This document shows positions 1 through 7,660 of a stretch of 64,000 bases of DNA, piece by piece. The notes below the pieces were generated by a model, which ran no database searches, was not told the DNA's origin, and worked only from the letters and a program-made list of their open reading frames with translations. How positions within the stretch are numbered: the first letter of the stretch is position 1; every line of letters begins with the position of its first letter. Source of the DNA: CBDDBU01 sp965226045 (GTDB lineage: Bacteria; Pseudomonadota; Alphaproteobacteria; VGEJ01); the NCBI GenBank assembly GCA_965226045.1, contig CBDDBU010000024.1:1-64000 (forward strand), in the 5' to 3' direction. The position numbers were made by a program, and so were the translations under genes.

Positions 1-2
1 AA

Positions 3-205
3 ACGGCGGCCGAAGGTCCGTGCCCGCTAGACGATGCAAGGCGCGTCTACGTCCGCTTCATGGACGACATTCTGGTGCTCAGCCGGACGGGCTGGAAGCT
101 CAGGAAAGCGGTCAAAGCGGTGAACCAAGTGCCCGGCTCGCTAAACTTGGAAAAGCATCCCGACAAAACTTTCATCGGGCAAACGATCGTGGGAGCCTCG
201 ATAGA
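3..205 (+). pseudogene. Reverse transcriptase fragment (group II intron-type maturase)
   Basis: Only the catalytic core of a reverse transcriptase remains. Read from base 3 the frame contains VYVRFMDDILVLSR, whose FMDD is the YxDD polymerase active site, followed by a basic stretch and LEKHPDKTFIG, typical of bacterial group II intron and related RTs. There is no start codon inside the window. The homology is lost after about residue 62, where the expected downstream RT sequence is replaced just before the next gene. The fragment may continue to the left of the window. It is probably a dead remnant of a retroelement, since thumb and maturase domains do not follow. Confidence 0.6.
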
Positions 206-1029
206 TGACCACCTCGCGAACCGCGACCTTCCTGGATGACCCCATCGCCGAGTACGTCGATCTGGAGCGCTATCCCATCGCCGATCTGAAAAGCCCGGCG
301 GCCCGAGCATTAATTGCGCGTATGCACGAGGAGATGGTCAATCTCGGTGCCTGCTGCCTCAGGAATTTCATCTGGCTTGAAGCCCTGGAGAAACTGCGGG
401 GCGAAGCTGAAAGCCTGGCGCATCTGGCATATGGCGGACCGAGCGAGGCGACGCCCTATTTCTTCAACTACCGCATCGGTGAGGGGAAGGGCTATCGCGA
501 GGATCATCCGACACGGCGCACTTCACCCCGGCGCCTGGGTCAGGTGGCAGGCGATTTAATTCCTGAGGATGCCCAGGTGCGCCGGATCCACCGCAGCCCG
601 AGCCTGATCGCCTTCCTGGCCAAGGCGCTGGGGGAACAAGCACTCCATCCCCTGGCCGACCGGAAGCAGTCGCTCAACATCTCGGTCATGGAGGAAGGCG
701 GTTGTCAGCAGTGGCACTTCGACCGCGGCAAGTCCGTCATCACCCTCCTGGTCCAGGCTCCGGAAGGCGGCGGTCACTTCGAGTACGTTCCCGATGTACG
801 CAACGAAGACTCGGAAAATTTCGAGGCAGTGGGCCGGATCCTCGATGGCTATCGCGAAAACGTACGGTCGGTCGAGATCACCGCCGGGACGCTAATGCTC
901 TTTCGTGGGCACTACTCCCTCCACCGGGTGACCCCGGTCGAGGGCAAGCGCCATCGCCTCCAGCTCATCCTTGCGTACGCCGACCGACCGGCATTCCTGA
1001 TGGCTCAATTCGTGAATTGTATGCATTAG
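205..1029 (+). CDS. HalD/BesD-type 2-oxoglutarate/Fe(II) oxygenase
   Basis: The 274-residue protein resembles the non-haem Fe(II)/2-oxoglutarate family that includes the amino-acid halogenases BesD and HalD. The facial triad is visible as H171-x-D173 in WHFDRGKSVITLL and H240 in SLHRVTP, with a likely 2OG-binding Arg near residue 251. Radical halogenases of this family replace the Asp with Gly to make room for chloride. The Asp here argues for hydroxylation or another oxidation, but the substrate is unknown. The start has a GGGAG element about 9 nt upstream. The last ten or so residues look foreign and run up to IS-derived sequence, so the natural C-terminus is probably slightly truncated. 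The enzyme core appears complete. Confidence 0.7.
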   Translation: MTTSRTATFLDDPIAEYVDLERYPIADLKSPAARALIARMHEEMVNLGACCLRNFIWLEALEKLRGEAESLAHLAYGGPSEATPYFFNYRIGEGKGYREDHPTRRTSPRRLGQVAGDLIPEDAQVRRIHRSPSLIAFLAKALGEQALHPLADRKQSLNISVMEEGGCQQWHFDRGKSVITLLVQAPEGGGHFEYVPDVRNEDSENFEAVGRILDGYRENVRSVEITAGTLMLFRGHYSLHRVTPVEGKRHRLQLILAYADRPAFLMAQFVNCMH

Positions 1030-1063
1030 TGATAGAGTGCCTGGAACGTCAGGAGGTTGGGTT

Positions 1064-1504
1064 ATGGACGGCAAGGGTTTCCAGGTGTGGCTTTCGGCGG
1101 CGCGCGGGCTGACGCGCGCGCAGCGGCGCGAGGCGCTCGCGGTGCTGTCGGGCCGGAGCGAGGGCGAGGCATCGAAGGCCGCGATCGAGCTTGGTGTGGA
1201 CGAGGCCCGGCGCTGTCCGCACTGCGCGAGCGAAGGGGCGGTTTCGCGCGGTATGGCGCGGGGTCTGCGGCGCTACCAGTGCAAGGGCTGCGGCAGGACC
1301 TTCAACGCGCTGAGCGGTACGCCGCTGTCGGGCTTGCACCACAAGGAACGCTGGCTGTCGTTCGGGGCGTCGCTGGCGAAGGGGGAGACGGTGAAGGCCT
1401 CGGCGGCGCGCTGCGACGTGGCGGTGAGCACGGCGTTCCGCTGGGACCAGCACGGCTCGGCTGAATCGAGTCGCCTCCACTATGGCACGCGGGCGGCGGG
1501 CTAG
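1064..1504 (+). pseudogene. IS1595-family transposase, N-terminal fragment
   Basis: The ORF starts with ATG at 1064, preceded by a perfect AGGAGG seven bases upstream. It encodes a zinc ribbon (CPHC about residue 50, CKGC about residue 75) followed by a helix-turn-helix-like segment ending in STAFRW. This is the N-terminal half of an IS1595-type transposase. The DDE nuclease domain that should follow is absent: after FRW the frame runs into unrelated sequence and stops at 1504. A different IS1595 C-terminal half lies near 25.5 kb, but the two look like different subgroups. The element is non-functional and has abutted or clipped the oxygenase gene upstream. Confidence 0.7.
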
Positions 1505-1528
1505 ACACACCACAAACTATCCCGATGC

Positions 1529-1759
1529 GGTGACCTGACAGGTCCACTGAAGTGGACGCGGCGCGGTTGGGCATTCCTGATTGCCTACGCTTTGATCGCG
1601 ATATCGTGGGGGATCGTCAACAACCTTCTGAAAGGACCGATCCCCGAGGTCATCATGATGCTCGGGTCGCCAGTTTGGTTTTGCCTGTATATTACCGTGA
1701 CAGAGGGAGTAGGCGAGGTCCGCGCCAGCCCAGATCGTGGCCAGTCGCAGAAGCGATGA
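1529..1759 (+). pseudogene. Small two-helix membrane protein remnant
   Basis: A frame without a usable start codon encodes about 75 residues. They form two hydrophobic segments (WAFLIAYALIAISWGIVNNL and SPVWFCLYIT) separated by a short charged loop, with a polar C-terminal tail ending in a stop at 1757-1759. The hydrophobic pattern looks like a real small integral membrane protein, for example an accessory subunit of a transporter, rather than a chance frame. The 5' end is missing next to the IS1595 fragment. It lies 50 bp upstream of the homocysteine methyltransferase gene. I cannot assign a family. Confidence 0.4.
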
Positions 1760-1808
1760 AAGGCAGGCCGTGATCGGCCGTGACTTGAGGCAGGAAGGAA
1801 TGTGAGCC

Positions 1809-2864
1809 ATGACGACACGATCACCGACCTCACCCGGTCTCATGGAGCGTCTGGCCGACGGGCCGGTCATCTGTGCCGAGGGGTACCTATTTGAGCTCGA
1901 ACGGCGCGGCTATTTGCAGGCCGGGGCGTTTGTACCCGAGGTGGTTTCGGACCATCCCGACGTTGTCCGCCAGTTACACCGAGACTTTGTGCATGCGGGG
2001 TCGGACGTGGTCGAGGCCCTGACCTATTACGCCCATCGGGAGAAGATGCGGCTGATTGGGCGCGAGGACGAACTGGAGCCAATGAACCGACAGGCATTGC
2101 GCATCGCCAAAGACGTCGCGGCCGAGACCGGGGCACTGGTCGCCGGCAATATCTGCAACACCAATATCTATGATCCAGACGACGCGGCGGGCCAGGCCAA
2201 GATCCGCGGTCTATATGCGGAGCAGGTGGAGTGGATTGTCGATGAAGGCGTCGATTTCGTGATTGCCGAAACGTTTCCTTGGCAAGGCGAGGCCGAACTG
2301 GCGCTGGACGCGATCAAGCAATCCGGCCTGCCCGCTGTGGTGACCTACGCGATCCACCGCGACGGCCTCACGCGGGAAGGCATTACGCCGGTACAGGCGT
2401 GCAAGGCGCTGGAAGATCAGGGCGCGGCGGTGGTCGGCCTGAACTGCACTCGAGGCCCGAATACTATGCTGCCGATCCTGCAGGAGATCGCGGCTGTTTG
2501 CACAGTGCCGATCGCCGCTTTGCCGGTGCCTTTCCGCACCAGCGAATCGGAGCCCACATTCCAGTCGCTGACGGATTCCTGCCACGGGCATCCGGATGGT
2601 GATCGGCCGTTTCCGGTGCATCTGGATCCGATGAGCTGCACTCGCATGGACATCGCCCGCTTCACGGCGGAGGCGAAGGCGCTGGGCGTGAAATATTTCG
2701 GCGTCTGTTGTGGCGCCGGGCCGCACCACATCCGTGCGATGGCGGAAGCGTTGGGCCGCCGTCCGCCGGCCAGTCGCTACTCGGCCGACATGTCCAAGCA
2801 CTATGCCCTTGGTGATTTTGACCGTCAGCGCGGGCAGGACCGCGACTTCCGCGATCGGCTCTAA
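1809..2864 (+). CDS. Betaine-homocysteine S-methyltransferase-like protein
   Basis: This 351-residue protein belongs to the Pfam S-methyl_trans (BHMT/MHT) family, zinc enzymes that move a methyl group from betaine, S-methylmethionine or a related donor onto homocysteine. The zinc-binding cysteines are present: C213 in GLNCTRGP and the pair C300-C301 in FGVCCGAGPHHI. The length and overall pattern (AEGYLFELERRG start, KIRGLYAEQVEWI midpoint) fit BHMT-like bacterial proteins. A GcvT/DmdA-like demethylase lies 1.8 kb downstream on the other strand beyond an IS5 element, and a MetE-like enzyme lies further on. Together they suggest a role in catabolism of methylated osmolytes. The methyl donor cannot be read from sequence. 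Confidence 0.85.
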   Translation: MTTRSPTSPGLMERLADGPVICAEGYLFELERRGYLQAGAFVPEVVSDHPDVVRQLHRDFVHAGSDVVEALTYYAHREKMRLIGREDELEPMNRQALRIAKDVAAETGALVAGNICNTNIYDPDDAAGQAKIRGLYAEQVEWIVDEGVDFVIAETFPWQGEAELALDAIKQSGLPAVVTYAIHRDGLTREGITPVQACKALEDQGAAVVGLNCTRGPNTMLPILQEIAAVCTVPIAALPVPFRTSESEPTFQSLTDSCHGHPDGDRPFPVHLDPMSCTRMDIARFTAEAKALGVKYFGVCCGAGPHHIRAMAEALGRRPPASRYSADMSKHYALGDFDRQRGQDRDFRDRL

Positions 2865-3160
2865 TCACCATCGATCGGGCGACGACCGCATTTGCCTATC
2901 GTGTGCGCTGGACGGCCCGTAATCGGTCGATATCGGTCCAGATGTCAACGGCGGTGCAAAAAGGGGCCAGTTCGGCGGAATTAGTCGGCCGTTAAATTCC
3001 CGAATTTCGGCGGCATCGTTGGTGTATTCGTCGTGAGGCACGGTTCGAGTTTGCAAGAAATCGCCTGAGGCAAGGTGGATTTCTTGCAATTTCGTTTGAT
3101 TTTATGTTCTATTTTTCGCTGATTCATGTTATAGTCATGCTCGTGATTATGAGGGCTCCC

Positions 3161-4492
3161 ATGCGACCGAAGCAGTCTCCCAAGGCCGATCACGACGACC
3201 TCTTCCGTTCGCGCCTCGACCACATCATCAACATGCGCCACCCGCTCGTCCTCTTGGCCGAGAGGATCGATTGGGCCTGGATCGAGGAACACCTGACGGA
3301 CCGCTTCGCCGACAACGGCCGACCCGCCGAGCCGGTCCGCTTCATGATCGGCATGTTCGTGCTGAAGCACACCTACACGCTCTCCGACGAGCAGCTCTGG
3401 GAGCGTTGGGAGCACGATCCCTACTTCCAGTACTTCACCGGCGAGGAATTCTTCCAGCACGGGCTCCCCCACGAACGCTCGGGATTGAGCCATTGGAGGA
3501 AGCGCCTGGGTGATCGCCTGGATATCCTGCTGCAAGAGAGCCTGCGCGTTGCCCATGACACCGGCGCCCTGAAGAAGAGCGATCTCGCCCGGGTCACGGT
3601 CGACACCACGGTGCAGCCGAAGAACATCACCTTCCCGACCGACGCCAAACTGCTGAAGAGGGCGATCGACAAGCTCGGCGAGCTGGCCAAGCGCCATGGC
3701 GTGGAGCTCCGCCAGAGCTATGTTCGGGTGGCGCGGCGGGCGGCGATGATGGTGGGCCGATACGCCCACGCCAAACAGTTCAAGCGGATGAACCGGGAGC
3801 TGAAGTTCTTGCGGACCCGGCTCGGCCGGCTCATCCGTGATATCGAGCGCAAGATCGAGGGCGATCGGGCGCTGGAGGAAGTCTTCGCGACGGCGCTTCT
3901 CAGGGCCCGCCAGATCCGTGGCCAGAAGCAACGCCAGCGCGGCTGGAAGCTCTATTCATGGCATGCCCCCGAGGTCGAGTGCATCGGCAAAGGCAAAGCC
4001 GCGAAGCCCTACGAGTTCGGCGTCAAGGTCTCGCTCACCACCACCAACAAGCGTTGCAAAGGCGGACAGTTCATCCTCCACGCCAAGGCGCTCCCCGGCA
4101 TTCCCTACGACCGCCACACCTTGAAGGAGGTGCTGGAGGAGACCGAGACCCTGACGGGGCGCGCGATCGAGCGGGTCTATGTCGACAAGGGCTACCGGGG
4201 CCACGATGCGCCGAAGCCGCTGCGGGTCTTCAAGTCGGGCCAGAAGCGCGGCGTCCACGGCCAGATCAAAAAGGAGCTCCGGCGACGAAGCGCCATCGAG
4301 GCCGTCATCGGCCATTGCAAGACCGACGGCCATCTCGACCGGAACTACCTGAAGGGACGGCTCGGCGACCGGATCAACGCCGTGATGAGCGCCGCCGGCT
4401 ACAACTTCCGCCTCCTCCTCAGGTGGCTGAAGCTTTTTTTGCGTAAAATCATCGCCGCCGTATTGGCCGACTTGATCACAATGCCCGCATAG
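3161..4492 (+). CDS. IS5-type transposase
   Basis: I chose the ATG at 3161 (MRPKQSPKADHDDLF), the usual start of this transposase type, giving 443 residues. An in-frame upstream extension from 3104 is unlikely to be coding. The protein shows the N-terminal DUF772-like region (RFMIGMFVLKHTYTLSDE, then WEHDPYFQYFTGEEFF) and a DDE catalytic region. The first Asp is in VTVDTTVQPKN, the second in VYVDKGYRGHD and the Glu probably in the RRSAIEAVIGHCK segment. The frame is complete, so the element may be active. Its 3' end has been tandemly duplicated (see the repeat entry). Confidence 0.88.
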   Translation: MRPKQSPKADHDDLFRSRLDHIINMRHPLVLLAERIDWAWIEEHLTDRFADNGRPAEPVRFMIGMFVLKHTYTLSDEQLWERWEHDPYFQYFTGEEFFQHGLPHERSGLSHWRKRLGDRLDILLQESLRVAHDTGALKKSDLARVTVDTTVQPKNITFPTDAKLLKRAIDKLGELAKRHGVELRQSYVRVARRAAMMVGRYAHAKQFKRMNRELKFLRTRLGRLIRDIERKIEGDRALEEVFATALLRARQIRGQKQRQRGWKLYSWHAPEVECIGKGKAAKPYEFGVKVSLTTTNKRCKGGQFILHAKALPGIPYDRHTLKEVLEETETLTGRAIERVYVDKGYRGHDAPKPLRVFKSGQKRGVHGQIKKELRRRSAIEAVIGHCKTDGHLDRNYLKGRLGDRINAVMSAAGYNFRLLLRWLKLFLRKIIAAVLADLITMPA

Positions 4493-4592
4493 CGCCCCTG
4501 GCTACGACTTCCGCCTCCTCCTCCGGTGGCTGAAGCTTCTCTCGCGCAAAACCATCGCCGCCATATCGGCCGACTCGATCTCAATGCCGGCG
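4397..4592 (+). repeat. Diverged tandem duplication of the transposase 3' end
   Basis: About 100 bp at 4397-4499 (starting GGCTACAACTTCCGCC) is repeated in diverged form from 4500 (GGCTACGACTTCCGCC) to about 4592, a period of 103 bp. Both units encode a version of the transposase tail: GYNFRLLLRWLKLFLRK in the first and GYDFRLLLRWLKLLSRK in the second. The second unit reads on to a TAA inside the right inverted repeat. The first contains the stop actually used. Confidence 0.8.
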
Positions 4593-4703
4593 GTCAGAAC
4601 CGCTTCTTAACAGCCGACTAATTATAGAGGGCCACGATCGGTTGAGGGGCTTGTCCACGTAGTCCACGGGAGGACTCGTTTTGAAGGTCCTACTGGTAAC
4701 CCG

Positions 4704-6014
4704 CTAAAGCTTACTGCCGGTCGTCAATAGCCCGGTGCCTGGAGAATCCGGTTTCTTGAACGGGGTATCGACGACTTCCGCATCCACCAGACCGTCTGCA
4801 TAAGTGGCCGGCAGGACGACTTGCAGATTGGTGCCGAGTTCCGTTAACTCCACCGGTAGCATGGCGAACGCGATGTTCGACTCTTGCGTCGGCGAAAACC
4901 AGGCGGAGGTAACATAGCCGACCAATTGGCCGTCTGAGAAGATATGGTAGAAATCCGCCGGATACCAGGTAATGGGCTCCCCACCCAAGCGTAATCCGGC
5001 CAGCTTGTGGCTCACCCCTTCGTCATGGATTTTCTGCAGGGCCGCTTTGCCGATAAAGTCGTCTTTGGAGAGGTCGACCATCCAGCCCAGGCCGCATTCA
5101 TAAGGATTGGTTTCCACGTCCATGTCCTGGCCGTGGGACAGTATACCCGCCTCGATTCGGCGATGATGGCCGGGCGCGATGACACGCAAGTTGTGCGCTT
5201 CGCCCGCCGCCAGAACGGCGTTCCACATCTTCTCGGCATTTTTAGTGGCGTCGAACAGATAAATTTCGAAACCGGCTTCCGCAGAGAAGCCCGTGCGCGA
5301 AATCACCACCTTGCAGCCGCCAACCTCGGCCCACATCAGGCCGTAGTAGGGAACCTCGTCGATGCCGGCGCCAACCAGATCGCGCATCAGATTCGTGGAT
5401 TTTGGGCCTTGAATCTGCACCGGGGCCACGTCAATCTCGTTGATCACCACATCATAGCGGTCAAAGGCGTTGACGCCCTGCAAATAGAGCCCGATGTCGG
5501 TGTCGGCCAGGGAGAACCAGAATTCACCCTCTGCCGGGCGCAGTAACACCGGGTCGTTCAGCACGCCGCCATAGCTGTTGCACAGGATGACGTAGCGGCA
5601 TTTGCCCACTTCGCATTTGTCGACGCGCCGGGTGATGACCATGTCCACGAAAGCTTCCGCATCCGGGCCCTTGACCTGGATTTGCCGCTCGACAGCGACA
5701 TTCCACATGGTCACATGTTCGGTCAGATATTCGTATTCCTTCATCAGGCCGCCGTCTTCTGGCTTGATGTAGGCGCGGGGATGATAGACGTGGTTGTAGA
5801 CCGAATAACACCAGGCGCCGGCGGCCTGACTAAGGTGCCAATAGGGGCCCTTACGCAATCGGGTATCGACCAAAAGGCGGCTGCCCTTGGCTAAAAGACC
5901 TTCGTCTCCATTGTCGCCGCTTTGGCGCAGTTGAATGGGGACATGCCGCTTTTTCAGACGGCTGTTTTCAAACATATCAGCTACTGTGAGGCCGTTCATA
6001 ACATCGTTGCTCAT
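4704..6014 (-). CDS. GcvT-family aminomethyltransferase / DmdA-like demethylase
   Basis: The protein (436 residues from the ATG at 6014, which has GGGAG six bases upstream) is a folate-dependent GcvT-fold protein. The N-terminal folate-binding aminomethyltransferase domain includes MWNVAVERQIQVKGPDAEAF, CRYVILCNSYGGVLNDPVLL and TGFSAEAGFEIYLF. A GcvT C-terminal barrel covers about residues 330-430. The family includes glycine cleavage T protein, DMSP demethylase DmdA, dimethylglycine enzymes and aryl O-demethylases. At this length, without P, H or L partners nearby, it is more likely a dedicated demethylase passing a methyl group to tetrahydrofolate than the glycine cleavage protein. The BHMT-like gene nearby supports methylated-compound catabolism. 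The substrate is unresolved. Confidence 0.75.
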   Translation of the reverse strand: MSNDVMNGLTVADMFENSRLKKRHVPIQLRQSGDNGDEGLLAKGSRLLVDTRLRKGPYWHLSQAAGAWCYSVYNHVYHPRAYIKPEDGGLMKEYEYLTEHVTMWNVAVERQIQVKGPDAEAFVDMVITRRVDKCEVGKCRYVILCNSYGGVLNDPVLLRPAEGEFWFSLADTDIGLYLQGVNAFDRYDVVINEIDVAPVQIQGPKSTNLMRDLVGAGIDEVPYYGLMWAEVGGCKVVISRTGFSAEAGFEIYLFDATKNAEKMWNAVLAAGEAHNLRVIAPGHHRRIEAGILSHGQDMDVETNPYECGLGWMVDLSKDDFIGKAALQKIHDEGVSHKLAGLRLGGEPITWYPADFYHIFSDGQLVGYVTSAWFSPTQESNIAFAMLPVELTELGTNLQVVLPATYADGLVDAEVVDTPFKKPDSPGTGLLTTGSKL

Positions 6015-6147
6015 CATGGTCTCCCAACCCAAATATCCCGGATGCGTTTGCGATCAGCAATCTAAAATTTAAACCGGGATACCCCAGACGACTGCCAATC
6101 GCCGACAACAGTAGCACAATGGGCATCCGGCTCTGAATCCGGCTCAG

Positions 6148-6240
6148 CATGGCGCCCAGCGAGACTGGCCGGAGCTCCAAGCGGCCCTCGACTACGCGCG
6201 CGAGGGCGATGCCCTCGTGGGACGGCGGCTTTCGGGGGGT
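6148..6240 (+). pseudogene. Serine resolvase/invertase remnant
   Basis: One frame reads GAQRDWPELQAALDYAREGD followed by ALV. This matches the conserved segment of Tn3-type resolvases and DNA invertases, in which SGAKTDRPEL is followed by QAALDYAREGD. Nothing before or after it keeps the family pattern: the catalytic N-terminal Ser region and the DNA-binding tail are missing. It is a short scar of a former mobile element. Confidence 0.5.
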
Positions 6241-6639
6241 ACGGTCCTCGCCGGACCCAAACGTTGGCCTTCGTCGAGCCCACCGTTCACATCGCCCCCT
6301 TGTCCACCTATGAGGCCCCGAGCGATGCCCGTTGAAGGGCGGTATGGATAATTTGCGCTTGAATCTGTAAATCGCTTCGGGCATCGGAAACTCCTTTGGT
6401 TCGCATTCGCCGGCGCGCAGGGGCCGAATATCGCTTTTGGCATTTTTAGTGGTACGGTTCGCGGCCCTGATGCGGCGGCGGCGACGGATCGAAGGTTCGT
6501 TCTTCGAAAGACCACACTTCGTTATCGTCGATCTGCCCCCCTTCGATGCGATTGAAGCGGCGCTCTTCGATCCAAATACCGAGTTCGGAGGCGCTCTTTT
6601 GTGGAAATCGCGGCCTTCGCGCCTTGAGGAGACGCAGCT
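6241..6639. other. Gap with a possible truncated small gene
   Basis: I see no intact gene here. On the minus strand an ATG at 6384 has a strong AAAGGAG six bases upstream and opens a frame beginning MPEAIYRFKRKLSIPPFNGH. That is a plausible gene start which then runs into the resolvase scar, so it may be a truncated gene. On the plus strand, the stretch before 6640 reads in frame as HFVIVDLPPFDAIEAALF without a recognisable family. Neither is assigned. Confidence 0.3.
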
Positions 6640-7536
6640 ATGACGACCGAGCGCGCCCCCGAGTATACCTCCAACCCCCGTGTAATGTTTGAAATGTCGA
6701 CGGAGCGCGCAGCACTGAGCGCGCCGGGAGGAAAGCCACTGATCGTCCACGTGCTCTGCGCCCTCGAGCACTGGCGCTTCGACGCCGCCATGCCCCGCCA
6801 GATCATGCCTGCGCCCCACGGAGCCCAGCCGGTGCCAGACGTTCCGAACTGGAGCTGGGCTGAATACGGTATGCGCTGTGGCATGCCGCGGCTGCTGCGT
6901 GCGCTCGGCACGCGCGGGATCCGGGCCGACGCTTGTATCAATGCCGGTGTCCTCGATGCCTATCCATCGGTCGCCGAGGCCGTGCTCGAGGCAGGCTGGG
7001 AATTTCAGGGTCATGGGCTACACCAAGCGGCGATGCCAGACGCCGACGAGGAGGCCCTCATCCGGACAGCTATCGAGAAGCTGAGTGCGTTCTCGGGGCA
7101 ACGGATCCGAGGTTGGACGGGGCCGGGATTGAAGCAAAGCTTCGAGACCCCGGAGCATCTGAAGGCGGCCGGCATCGAGTACACTTGCGATTGGGTGATC
7201 GACGATCTGCCCTGCTGGATGCGTACCCTGCACGGGCCCATGGTTTGCGTCCCCTATACCCTGGAGCTCAACGACAGCGTTATCTTCGCGGTCGAAAAAC
7301 ACAGCTCCTCAGAGCACTACGACCGGCTGTGCCATACCTTGGAGTCTATCGACCGCGAGCTCGAGCAAGGCCCTCGGGTGCTGTCTCTCTCCCTGCATCA
7401 CCACCTGAGCGGCGTGCTGCACCGGATCGGCTTCGTCGAGAAGATGCTCGATATCCTGCTGGCCCGTGACGACACGGTGTTCATGACGGGCGGCGAGATC
7501 GTTGATTGGTTCGTTGACGCAGTGCCTCCTGCCTGA
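6640..7536 (+). CDS. Polysaccharide deacetylase-family (NodB-fold) hydrolase
   Basis: This 298-residue protein resembles the PuuE-like branch of polysaccharide deacetylases (carbohydrate esterase 4 fold). Members include allantoinase PuuE and peptidoglycan deacetylases. Family-like stretches are FDAAMPRQIMP, SWAEYGMRCGMPRLLRALG, GWEFQGHGLHQAAM and RGWTGPGLKQSFETPEHL. A C-terminal LSLHHHLSGVLHRIGFVEKM corresponds to the usual terminal His region. The classical first Asp motif is not in its usual form, so activity on sugars is uncertain. The gene starts at ATG 6640, which overlaps the upstream frame by four bases. It is followed 125 bp later by a convergent amidase gene, which may point to nitrogen-compound catabolism. 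Confidence 0.7.
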   Translation: MTTERAPEYTSNPRVMFEMSTERAALSAPGGKPLIVHVLCALEHWRFDAAMPRQIMPAPHGAQPVPDVPNWSWAEYGMRCGMPRLLRALGTRGIRADACINAGVLDAYPSVAEAVLEAGWEFQGHGLHQAAMPDADEEALIRTAIEKLSAFSGQRIRGWTGPGLKQSFETPEHLKAAGIEYTCDWVIDDLPCWMRTLHGPMVCVPYTLELNDSVIFAVEKHSSSEHYDRLCHTLESIDRELEQGPRVLSLSLHHHLSGVLHRIGFVEKMLDILLARDDTVFMTGGEIVDWFVDAVPPA

Positions 7537-7660
7537 TCGCGGAGCATCGCAAGATCGGCGGGACGCGCAATCGCCCGGCCACCCGCCGCGCCAGCCGCTT
7601 ATCGGACCCGGAAAAAGCTGGACCGGAGGCGCGGACGGCTCCTCGAGATCGGACGTCGCG

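Larger units (their letters stand above)
2983..4619 (+). mobile_element. IS5-type insertion sequence with intact ends
   Basis: The element is 1637 bp. Its ends are 13-bp imperfect inverted repeats: AGTCGGCCGTTAA at 2983-2995 and TTAACAGCCGACT at 4607-4619, with one mismatch. They are flanked by a 4-bp direct repeat AATT at 2979-2982 and 4620-4623, read as the target duplication. It carries one transposase gene. The tidy ends and duplication suggest relatively recent insertion, here between the BHMT-like and GcvT-like genes. Confidence 0.85.

Noticed and set aside
5977..7014. 345-codon minus-strand open frame across the deacetylase start and the intergenic gap
   Set aside because: It is antisense to the conserved deacetylase for much of its length and has no coherent domain. 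Only the short piece at 6384 with a strong Shine-Dalgarno was kept as a possible gene start.
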